Of a DNA stretch of 64,000 bases, positions 52,304-59,302 are shown in pieces. The stretch comes from Marinoscillum sp. 108. GTDB lineage: Bacteria; Bacteroidota; Bacteroidia; Cytophagales; Cyclobacteriaceae. The stretch is from the NCBI RefSeq assembly GCF_902506655.1, contig NZ_LR734808.1, positions 496,001-560,000 of the forward strand. Direction: 5' to 3'. The position numbers were made by a program, and so were the translations under genes. Every line of letters begins with the position of its first letter. Position 1 is the stretch's first letter. Under the pieces are notes generated by a model. That model ran no database searches, was not told the origin of the DNA, and saw only the letters and a program-made list of their open reading frames with translations.

Positions 52304-52372
52304 AGGTTAGTTTACTGGTGTTTATGAGTTGTTTGAGAGGTTACTTTCCGATACAATATCTAATGTACTACT

Positions 52373-52412
52373 GACTATCAGTTAGTTAGCTGTCAATAGG
52401 TGCAAATTAGCA
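52373..52412 (+). mobile_element. Mobile-element end-like sequence 2
   Basis: GACTATCAGTTAGTTAGCTG then TCAATAGGTGCAAA is the counterpart of 29509-29550, in the same orientation. No integrase gene is present nearby. Confidence 0.4.
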
Positions 52413-52478
52413 ACAAAAAGTGTTGATTTATAGCTAATTAAGGGCTAAAGAAAGGAAAAATCAAAGGTACGGGCATAA

Positions 52479-52508
52479 AAAAACCGCTCTACAAAGAAAG
52501 CGGTTTTT
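52479..52508 (-). terminator. Terminator of the DUF6266 gene
   Basis: AAAAACCGCT pairs with AGCGGTTTTT around a 10-base loop, 19 bases after the stop codon. On the minus strand it ends in a T-run. Confidence 0.8.
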
Positions 52509-52527
52509 CAAGAAAACGTCAATCGCT

Positions 52528-53169
52528 TTACGCAACTGCTACAGAGCCTAAATAAGAGCTGTTAGCGACTTTAGAGCCATCTTCTGAGATAAACCCTAAG
52601 AACACTTCAACATCTTCACCAGTGTACTCAGAAGGCACGGAAATGGTCTCAGTTCCGGCTGATCTTGCTGGTCCAGCTATGGTGAATACTGCTTCTTGGC
52701 GTGTGGTGTTCAATAGAACAATCAGAGCTTTGTCTGTTGCCTGTGCGCTACCACTTCCTGAATTGTCGTCCCAGGTGATTTGTACATCTCCAGCACTTGG
52801 AGAAGAAGCTGCTCCATTGGCTGCACCTGAGAGGTTTCCACGGGTAACCAATGCACTTGCATAGTCAACCATGAAGTTTGGATAAGCTCCCGTGATTGCG
52901 TTGTTCAGGTTGTATGACATGGCCGCATTGAACTGCGTCATCTTGTTAGCATACAACTTGAAGCCTACTCTCAGGAAGTCAGTCATTGGTTGCAAGAACC
53001 TTAGAACTGTTGAGAATTTGGAACGTTGGTCAACCTGACCTTCTGTTCTCGGGTTGGTTACGTTGGCAGGCTTGATTCTCATGTAGTCAATGCCCTTCCA
53101 AGTTCCACCTACGACATTTCCGACCTTGCCGGAGAAGCCGCCTAATACACCTTGTGAAATTTTTCCCAT
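52528..53169 (-). CDS. DUF6266 protein
   Basis: This 213-residue protein opens MGKISQGVLGGFSGKVGNVV then GGTWKGIDYMRIKP, the strongly conserved start of DUF6266. It is followed by NPRTEGQVDQRSKF, a helical part with NAAMSYNLNNAITG and a C-terminal Ig-like domain (ALIVLLNTTRQEAVFTIAG, VEVFLGFISEDG). The family is frequent in Bacteroidota integrative elements; function is unknown. A terminator lies just after it. Confidence 0.85.
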   Translation of the reverse strand: MGKISQGVLGGFSGKVGNVVGGTWKGIDYMRIKPANVTNPRTEGQVDQRSKFSTVLRFLQPMTDFLRVGFKLYANKMTQFNAAMSYNLNNAITGAYPNFMVDYASALVTRGNLSGAANGAASSPSAGDVQITWDDNSGSGSAQATDKALIVLLNTTRQEAVFTIAGPARSAGTETISVPSEYTGEDVEVFLGFISEDGSKVANSSYLGSVAVA

Positions 53170-53347
53170 TGCTTTTTAAATTTTACGGGGTTAAACAAAT
53201 GCTTGGACTTGGCACGGACTAAACACGGCTTTATCCTATCGCATCTAAAATACTCCAAGAAATATGCAAGGTTGTTGGCTTGGGTGCTGTTGCGTTGGAA
53301 CGCTTCTTTTTGCTTGTCAGGTAGTTACAAGTTGACATTGCAGGTAG

Positions 53348-53782
53348 TTAACCTGCGCCTGTGTCACGAAGTAGCTGGCAGAAAATTGACCTTCTTGCTG
53401 TATCTACCATCTTCAAGGAGACCTTGATTTTTTCTTCATGGATTTCTAAAAGTCTGAGTGCATTAATAGCCTTTTCAAATGCCTGGGCATTGGTGCTTGC
53501 TTTCGTTTCTGATTCAATCAAGTGCTTTCTCAATTCGTGAATGGATATGAAAGGGATTACAGATCCACGAAGAAAGAACTGGAAGGATTTGGAACGCCAC
53601 AATCCGAAGCAAAGCCAGTACATAAACTCTCTGTCTCCTTCATTTTCAGTCAGGCAAACAAAGCAATTCGGGCAAGGTGCAATCAGCGGTTTCCCACTGT
53701 TCAATCCTTTATTCAGGATAAAGAAATGGGGTTTGGTGTAGGTGGATTCTGGTCTGTGTGTTTTCAAGCGAAACGATTTCAT
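53348..53782 (-). CDS. Conserved protein of Bacteroidota mobile elements (DUF6943-like)
   Basis: The protein is 144 residues from the ATG opening MKSFRLKTHRPESTYTKPHF, followed by FILNKGLNSGKPLIAPCPNCF and CFGLWRSKSFQFFLRG. Two CxxC-type pairs (CPNC, and Cys in LCFGL) hint at metal binding. A helical C-terminus has KALINALRLLEIHEEKI-like residues. The pattern is that of a small conserved protein carried by Bacteroidota elements, possibly DUF6943. It is downstream of the oriT-like repeat. An in-frame ATG at 53833 is less likely. Confidence 0.6.
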   Translation of the reverse strand: MKSFRLKTHRPESTYTKPHFFILNKGLNSGKPLIAPCPNCFVCLTENEGDREFMYWLCFGLWRSKSFQFFLRGSVIPFISIHELRKHLIESETKASTNAQAFEKAINALRLLEIHEEKIKVSLKMVDTARRSIFCQLLRDTGAG

Positions 53783-53883
53783 ATAGCAAGCCATTAGAAT
53801 TATGCTCGCTGCGCTTCGCACAGACATTTTCAAAAGAGAAAAGAAAAAAGGGAAAAAAGAAAAGAGAAAGCTCTTGAAAAGGC

Positions 53884-53990
53884 GGGTGTGGGAGGGTTGA
53901 CAAGGTTTTTGGGAAAAATACTACCCGTAGGGTGGAGATTTTTATCAAAACCCGTAGGGCTTGACCTTGACAGCCCGGTTGTGCGTTGGG
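53884..53990 (+). other. oriT-like region with direct repeats
   Basis: ACCCGTAGGG occurs at 53923-53932 and 53950-53959, followed by an AGCCC/GGGCT inverted repeat. It is preceded by GGGTGTGGGAGGGTTGA (53884-53900) and a purine-rich stretch. This resembles the start of transfer regions of Bacteroidota conjugative elements. No relaxase gene is present, so it would be a remnant. Confidence 0.4.
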
Positions 53991-54021
53991 CTTGTGCGAA
54001 CCCGCCTAACTTTGCTTGTCT

Positions 54022-54249
54022 CTATTTTTTTTGACAACATGACTTGCCATTATCTAATTGAATAGGGGGACAAGGAATAGAACCATAACTGCAATACACA
54101 CAGCAATCTCCTGATTGAGGTTTTAATACCTTGTGACATTTTTCACATTCATAAAAATATTGGCAGGCATCAGTTGGCATAATTTCCTCTTTTTTATGAC
54201 CGCAATTGGGACAAGTGATTGTGGATTCAAGAACTACTTCGCTCATCAT
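54022..54249 (-). CDS. GDCCVxC-domain metal-binding protein
   Basis: This 75-residue protein has CPNCGHKKEE, CEKCHKVLKP, the diagnostic GDCCVYCSYGS, CPPIQ and CCQKK. It matches the GDCCVxC family of small cysteine-rich metal proteins that accompany mercury and heavy-metal genes. It probably binds Hg or Zn in the cytoplasm. The start overlaps the merTP stop (ATGATG context), so it is the last gene of the mer run. Confidence 0.9.
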   Translation of the reverse strand: MMSEVVLESTITCPNCGHKKEEIMPTDACQYFYECEKCHKVLKPQSGDCCVYCSYGSIPCPPIQLDNGKSCCQKK

Positions 54250-54854
54250 TGTTTATTTATGGATTCTACTTTATAACCAGTTTTATCTACAGCAGCTTTA
54301 ACCTCATCAATATTTGTTTTTGACTCATCAAAGGTCACTACGGCATTGGCTTTTTCATAAGAAACTTCTAACCCTGAAATACCTGAAAGTTTGCCAATTT
54401 CAAGTTTTACATGTTCCTCACATCCTGAACAGGTCATTCCAGTAATATTTATTTCATAAGTCGATTCAAGATTAGCGTTCTCGGAAATTGAAAGTTGGGT
54501 TTCGGGGTAAAAGGCATCAGCATAATATGGGAAAGCAAGCATGACCGCTGCAAACACTGTCATTATACCCAGAAATTTCTTGGAATGCCAAAAGGAGGGC
54601 TTTTCATCATCCTCACACTCACATGCAATTTCCTGAGCTGATTTTGGTTTTAATTTTTGATACCATCCAAAGGCTAATACAACCACGGTAATTCCTATCA
54701 ACCAAGGGCGAAAGGGGTCTAACCACGAGAATGCTGCGGCAATACCACTTGATCCAGCAAGTAATGCCAGTACCGGAGTGATGCAGCAAAGAGATGCGCT
54801 TACAGCCGTCAATAGGCTTGTGACTGCCAATGAATTTGATTGCTTATTCTTCAT
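54246..54854 (-). CDS. merTP: Mercury transporter MerT-MerP fusion
   Basis: This is a 202-residue protein. The N-terminal 110 residues are a MerT-like membrane part with the first helix LLTAVSASLCCITPVLALL (vicinal Cys pair that binds Hg) and a cytoplasmic loop with ACECED. The C-terminal 70 residues are a heavy-metal-associated domain (GMTCSGCEEH), the MerP function fused on. It moves Hg(II) across the inner membrane. It is translationally coupled on both sides by 4-base overlaps. Confidence 0.92.
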   Translation of the reverse strand: MKNKQSNSLAVTSLLTAVSASLCCITPVLALLAGSSGIAAAFSWLDPFRPWLIGITVVVLAFGWYQKLKPKSAQEIACECEDDEKPSFWHSKKFLGIMTVFAAVMLAFPYYADAFYPETQLSISENANLESTYEINITGMTCSGCEEHVKLEIGKLSGISGLEVSYEKANAVVTFDESKTNIDEVKAAVDKTGYKVESINKQ

Positions 54855-55219
54855 GATATTGATACTTTTTCGGATTCCAACAACTTAAATATGGGATTCA
54901 GGATATTGGTGTTTGATTCTGATATTGAATAGAAAATAGTTTGACCAACCTTCTTAGTTTCCACTAATCCTGCATCTTTTAATTTTCTTAGATGCTGGGA
55001 TATTGCAGGAACGGTCATGTTCAAAATATCACTCAAGTCACAAGGACACATTTTGGATTCTTTCTCCAATAAAAAGAGAATTTTTAAACGCACTTCATTA
55101 CCAGCAAGGTTAAGTGCTTTGGCTAATCGGCTGACTGATTCCTCTACTTTTTCGATGTCCTGTTTACATTGATTGATTTGATCAACGTCCGCATAGACTC
55201 TGATACATGTTTTGGTCAT
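54851..55219 (-). CDS. ArsR/SmtB-type repressor of the mercury cassette
   Basis: This 122-residue protein has a winged helix with NEVRLKILFLLEKESKMCPC then DLSDILNMTVPAISQHLRKL and the wing VETKKVGQTIFYSI. The MCPCDLSD cysteines sit at the metal-sensing helix position of ArsR/SmtB repressors, and further Cys in CIRVYADVDQINQCKQ may complete the site. It precedes merTP with a 4-base overlap. Bacteroidota often use this type in place of MerR. Confidence 0.88.
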   Translation of the reverse strand: MTKTCIRVYADVDQINQCKQDIEKVEESVSRLAKALNLAGNEVRLKILFLLEKESKMCPCDLSDILNMTVPAISQHLRKLKDAGLVETKKVGQTIFYSISESNTNILNPIFKLLESEKVSIS

Positions 55220-55228
55220 AATACACTG

Positions 55229-55250
55229 TATTTAAGAAGTCGCTTAAATA
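55229..55250 (-). promoter_or_regulatory. mer operator 1
   Basis: TATTTAAG-N6-CTTAAATA is a perfect 8-bp inverted repeat 9 bases before the repressor start, in the region of its promoter. Confidence 0.7.
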
Positions 55251-55277
55251 AATGCTAAGGAAAGGAAATTAGTTTAA

Positions 55278-55299
55278 TATTTAAGCAAATACTTAATAA
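55278..55299 (-). promoter_or_regulatory. mer operator 2
   Basis: TATTTAAG-N6-CTTAATAA repeats the same half-sites with the same 6-base spacer, 49 bases from operator 1. Two sites suggest cooperative binding. Confidence 0.7.
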
Positions 55300-55310
55300 T
55301 TATTACTGAA

Positions 55311-56307
55311 TGACTTAGAAAGTGGTTGTCGTGGGTGAACGCAGGTAAACTAAGGCGTAGCCATTCATGCGAGCCGCCTGCGAGCGGAGCAAGGGTGGTG
55401 GCTGCAAAAGCCCGAAGAATGAGGGCGGCAGACGCCTACCGTTTACGGCAGGGCTGGCGTGATTTTTGGCATCAGGGTCGGCAAAGGCAAGGGTAGCGAT
55501 TGAACGGAACGAAACGATTGTTGGGGTGAAATGAAGCAATTAATGGCTGTTGTTCGTGTTGGAGTATTTGACATCTTGATTCATCCACCAAATACCAATT
55601 GAAGGTCAAACAGCCGTATTGCGGAATGGAACTATGTTGGCTCGTGTAGTGAAGTGAATGAGCTACTCTTGTGTGGGGTGCTGAAAGTGGCTGAATGAAA
55701 GGAAAGAGGAACGAGAGACTGAAATGAAGCGACTGTAGACACTGGATTAGCTGCAAAAAGCATGACAGCCCGATCAGCCCGCAGCGACCCGCAGGCGAGC
55801 AAAAACAATAAGCAGCGACAGACCCCCAATAATTTAGAATGTGAGTATAGCGAACACCATAGAAGGGGTTTGGGGGGGATGAGATAGCTGCGAGTGAGGA
55901 TGGAGAGAGTGTGTGAAGCAAAACAAGTGAACGGCAATGAGTGAGCACCGACTGGAGCGCAAACGAACTGGTAAGTGAACGGTATATGCAAGGGCGACCA
56001 CCGATAAAAATCGGCATAAACTCCGGGAGTTTATTGCACCCTTGCAGATATGTTTTTGCGGAACAAAACGGAACGACTGACGAACACCGCTTTACCTGCG
56101 TTGGGGTGTGCGTTGGGAAAAGCAAGTGTGGCACGGTATGGAATGCAGTTTTGCGGAATGGAATATCGGGCTACTCTTGCTGTGCGGTGCAGGAAGTGGG
56201 TGATTGAAGTGAGAGAGGTACGAACGAACGCAATGAACCTACTGGAAGCACATGGGTGTGGGAGGGTTGATTTATGTACTTCTTTATACCTCAAACTAAA
56301 ACAGGTT
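55311..56307. other. About 1 kb non-coding block with internal repeats
   Basis: No supported gene is present; apparent long minus-strand frames have implausible composition (strings of Ser, Leu, Phe, His). The plus strand is purine-rich and GC-richer than its surroundings. It contains related direct copies GCGGAATGGAA...GCTACTCTTG...AAGTGG at 55621-55700 and 56153-56212. Its right end holds GGGTGTGGGAGGGTTGA (56254-56270), the same 17 bases as at 53884. Confidence 0.6.
56254..56270 (+). repeat. 17-bp direct repeat, right copy (left copy 53884-53900)
   Basis: GGGTGTGGGAGGGTTGA is identical to 53884-53900 and in the same orientation. The two flank the mer cassette and the non-coding block. Confidence 0.7.
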
Positions 56308-56769
56308 TCATTTGTCAAAATTATTAACCAATGAGTCAAAGTAATTAGTCAATTGAGCTTTTTTTAAGGAATCCAATTTGGCATCAGGGTGCATAAGCAC
56401 ATAAGCAGGAAGTGGCATTTTATCATCTGCAATTTGACTAATGATTGACTTTATTTTCATTCGTTTCATGCGGTTCGAAAGATTGCCAAATGCAGATAGG
56501 TTTAATTCAGATTTTCCTGCTGAAATATGATTTTGTAATAGCCAACCTATGGGTTGAACATTGCTATACCAAGGGTATCTTGATTGGTTGCTGTGGCAAT
56601 CGTAACACGATGATTGAATCATATTGCCAATAGCAATTGGTGGTTGGTAGGATTTGATAAAATCAGCATTACTTACTAACTCTGTTTCATTGCGTTGAAT
56701 GGGGAAGAATTGAATCCCCAACAACACAATAAATAGTACCCCTAAGGCTAATCTATGCCATTTTCTCAT
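56308..56769 (-). CDS. Haem-binding domain protein
   Basis: The protein is 153 residues from the ATG opening MRKWHRLALGVLFIVLLGIQ, which is also the 4-base coupling point with the DUF3347 gene. One membrane helix anchors it in the inner membrane. SSCYDCHSNQSRYPWYSNVQ contains the CxxCH haem motif. A C-terminal Met-rich segment (KMPLPAYVLMHP) could give the axial ligand. It is known next to copper-export genes in Bacteroidota. Confidence 0.85.
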   Translation of the reverse strand: MRKWHRLALGVLFIVLLGIQFFPIQRNETELVSNADFIKSYQPPIAIGNMIQSSCYDCHSNQSRYPWYSNVQPIGWLLQNHISAGKSELNLSAFGNLSNRMKRMKIKSIISQIADDKMPLPAYVLMHPDAKLDSLKKAQLTNYFDSLVNNFDK

Positions 56770-57383
56770 TTCATTGAAATGGTCTCCTTTACTGAACCAC
56801 AAGTAAGCATCTTACTGCCAAATAAAGGGTTTTTGATCTCCTGTGACGCACTTAACCAACTCCCACCATTTCCTTTGTTATACATGGGGCAATATTGCTG
56901 GTATAGGGTTCTATCCGTGCCGACTTGTACAAGTAAGTCCATGAAGTCCTTTGTCATGCCTTCAAAATGCTCTCGCTGATGTGCTATTTCACTTTTGGCA
57001 ATGTGCTCACCATGTTCTTTTAGGACTTCCAATATTTCCTTGATTGCCGCTTGTTTGGTGGCATCAAAAGTGGAAATATCCAGACCTGAAGTAGCTTCGG
57101 CAAGTTTTTGACCTGCGTTGGCAGCAGCTTTTGAATCATCTTGAACTAATGCAGTTTTTAAAGCGAGGTAACTGTCTATTAAATCAGTAATAGATTTATT
57201 TTCTTCCATACTCATTTCTGAACCTGTGGCCATAGAATGGTCTGCCTCATGCGACATTGCACTGTGATCGTGCTGTTTCGCTGATTCTTCCTGATTGTTT
57301 TGGTTTGAATTGCCACAAGCAATTAGCGATAGACTTAAACTAACTGAGAGTATTAAGACAAGCATTGAATTTGATTTTTTCAT
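56766..57383 (-). CDS. DUF3347 lipoprotein
   Basis: This 205-residue lipoprotein (signal VSLSLSLIAC) has a His/Met-rich linker (QHDHSAMSHEADHSMATGSE, MSMEE). Its helical DUF3347 domain (about 65-205) ends with YCPMYNKGNGGSWLSASQEI, KNPLFGSKMLTCG. The same CPM-x-W-NPyFG element closes the cusB product, so the two share a metal-binding domain. It may act as a periplasmic copper chaperone for the efflux pump. Confidence 0.88.
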   Translation of the reverse strand: MKKSNSMLVLILSVSLSLSLIACGNSNQNNQEESAKQHDHSAMSHEADHSMATGSEMSMEENKSITDLIDSYLALKTALVQDDSKAAANAGQKLAEATSGLDISTFDATKQAAIKEILEVLKEHGEHIAKSEIAHQREHFEGMTKDFMDLLVQVGTDRTLYQQYCPMYNKGNGGSWLSASQEIKNPLFGSKMLTCGSVKETISMK

Positions 57384-57394
57384 TTTTTTAGAAT

Positions 57395-57526
57395 TTATAA
57401 GTTAAACATTTGAATTATTGATAAGCCAAGAATGGCAAGGAGCACAATACCCCAGATCACTCTTGAAGCCCATTTTTTAAGTTTTGAAGGAGGAGACTGA
57501 TCTCCCGTTTTACAACACGATTTCAT
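57395..57526 (-). CDS. 43-residue Cys-pair membrane peptide in the copper operon
   Basis: It encodes MKSCCKTGDQSPPSKLKKWA, then SRVIWGIVLLAILGLSIIQM, then FNL. A vicinal Cys pair at residues 4-5, a basic segment, and one transmembrane helix (about 23-40) make a plausible inner-membrane metallo-peptide. The ATG overlaps the cusB stop by 4 bases (ATGA), and it ends 12 bases before the DUF3347 gene starts, so it is part of the operon. No family name is given; small proteins of this shape are easily missed. Confidence 0.75.
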   Translation of the reverse strand: MKSCCKTGDQSPPSKLKKWASRVIWGIVLLAILGLSIIQMFNL

Positions 57527-59301
57527 TTGATCGTTTTAGTATTTTCACCACAACTGAGCATAGCCTGGCCGAAGTAAGGATTGAGAATTTCCTCTTTATT
57601 GCTCAACCAGTCTGCCCCTTTATTAGAATCAGCCATTGGGCAGTGTTGTAGATATACAGGGGTAGTGATTGGCACAAAGGATTCCGCAATAGCTATCATC
57701 GATTTTGAAACTTTAATGAAACTCGCCCTTAGAGCTTTTATATCAGAAAGGTGTTCAAGATGCTGTGCACTCTGTTTCAATACTGATGATTGTTGCATCC
57801 AAAGCGTATGGGCATCTCCTTTGAAAAGATTCATGTTCACTTTTGAAAGGGAGCTGTTTATTTCATTTCCTGCTACTTTAGCTTTTTCAAAATCATCATT
57901 CACCAGCGCATTTTTCATTTTGAAATAGCTATCAAATAATGGTACTAGTGACTTTTTGGCTTCATCAGATATTGCTGTTTTCTTTGAATTAACTGGCATA
58001 TTTGTCATTGTCGTATTCTGGTTACCTCCATGATTATGACCAGTCATTGCCACACCACCTTCCGGATTCATCATGCTTGGTTTCCCTGCTAATTGAGCAG
58101 CAGCATCTATACTGAATGTACCATTGATTGCAATTTCTTCACCAGATTGTAAACCCGACTCTATCACATAACTTTCTCCTAACTCCGGTCCCAGTGTCAC
58201 CTCTCGCATCAAGAAACCAATGCCTTGTGCTGAGGTTTGCATCACATAAACTACAGAGCGTTTTCCCGTCCACATAACGGCAGTTTTGGGAACGGTCAAA
58301 GATGTATTAGAGGTATTGGTTTTTGACTCAATCGTTCCACTGGCAAACATTTCCGGTTTGAGCAGTAATTCCTTGTTTGCGGTTTCAATTCTGGCTTTCG
58401 CTACTCTTGTTTTCGGGTCAATGACAGGGTCGATATAGCTAATCGCTCCATTAAAGGTTTTACCTGGTAAAGATTGGATGGTATATGAAACGGCATCACC
58501 TTTATTTATCCAACTCATATCTGACTCATAGACGTCAAAAAGCACCCATACTTTTGACAGGTCTGCAATTTCGTACAAGGCTTCACCTTGTTTAACATAG
58601 TCACCAAGATTGACCCTTTTTTGAGTAACATAACCCGAAACATTGGCAAGAATTGGAAACAGTTCAATCGTTTTTTCAGATGCCAATATCTGATCTATCT
58701 GCTTGTCTGTGAGCTTCCAGTTTTTCAACTTTTCTTTTGCCGCATTGAACAATGCAGGCTGTGTTTCTTTGATTTTTTTTGCTTCAAACAGTTCTTCTTG
58801 TGCGGTGACTAAATCAGGAGAATAGAAGTAAGCTATGATCTGACCTTCTTTAACAAAGTCACCTGTAAAATTCACGGTTAGTTTTTCAACCCTACCTGGT
58901 ATGTGAGAAGATTGCGTATAAAGCAACCGTTCATCGGCCTGTACTTTTCCTGTTAAACGTAAAGATTTATTAGTGTTGTCCCTTCCAACTTTCATGGTTT
59001 GTACCTGAGCGAGCTGCATGGCTATTGGAGACATACTCACCGCCATTGGGTCAACTTCATTGGTTTCGCTTTCCAGCGGAATTAAATCCATTCCGCAAAT
59101 AGGACAATCACCCGGTTCGTTTTTTCTGATCTGAGGGTGCATGGAGCAAGTCCAAATTGTCTCTTTTGTCTCACCAGCGTTGTGGATGTGTTCATTCTCG
59201 GAAGTCTTATCAGTGCCACCGAATATTAACCATCCCAATATCAGACCAATAGCTAGTGTGCTAATGGCGATAATGACTGTTGATCTATTTATATTTTTCA
59301 T
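57523..59301 (-). CDS. cusB: Copper/silver RND periplasmic adaptor with metal-binding domains
   Basis: This 592-residue adaptor has an N-terminal anchor (VIIAISTLAIGLILGWLIFG). A heavy-metal binding domain follows near 49-76 (IWTCSMHPQIRKNEPGDCPI, CGMDLIPLE). The membrane-fusion core carries MQLAQVQTMKVGRD, VNFTGDFVKEGQIIAYFYSP and VNLGDYVKQGEALYEI. A C-terminal DUF3347 domain spans about 450-592 (LQHCPMADSNKGADWL, NPYFGQAMLSCG). It links the CusA pump to the outer-membrane channel and collects periplasmic copper or silver. Confidence 0.92.
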   Translation of the reverse strand: MKNINRSTVIIAISTLAIGLILGWLIFGGTDKTSENEHIHNAGETKETIWTCSMHPQIRKNEPGDCPICGMDLIPLESETNEVDPMAVSMSPIAMQLAQVQTMKVGRDNTNKSLRLTGKVQADERLLYTQSSHIPGRVEKLTVNFTGDFVKEGQIIAYFYSPDLVTAQEELFEAKKIKETQPALFNAAKEKLKNWKLTDKQIDQILASEKTIELFPILANVSGYVTQKRVNLGDYVKQGEALYEIADLSKVWVLFDVYESDMSWINKGDAVSYTIQSLPGKTFNGAISYIDPVIDPKTRVAKARIETANKELLLKPEMFASGTIESKTNTSNTSLTVPKTAVMWTGKRSVVYVMQTSAQGIGFLMREVTLGPELGESYVIESGLQSGEEIAINGTFSIDAAAQLAGKPSMMNPEGGVAMTGHNHGGNQNTTMTNMPVNSKKTAISDEAKKSLVPLFDSYFKMKNALVNDDFEKAKVAGNEINSSLSKVNMNLFKGDAHTLWMQQSSVLKQSAQHLEHLSDIKALRASFIKVSKSMIAIAESFVPITTPVYLQHCPMADSNKGADWLSNKEEILNPYFGQAMLSCGENTKTIK

Positions 59302-59302
59302 C

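Noticed and set aside
55472-56134. Long minus-strand frames in the non-coding block
   Set aside because: The peptides are strings of Ser, Leu, Phe and His with no domain, as expected from the complement of a purine-rich stretch.
55621-56212. Diversity-generating retroelement (template and variable repeat)
   Set aside because: Repeats of similar type are present, but there is no reverse transcriptase gene and no adenine-specific difference between copies.
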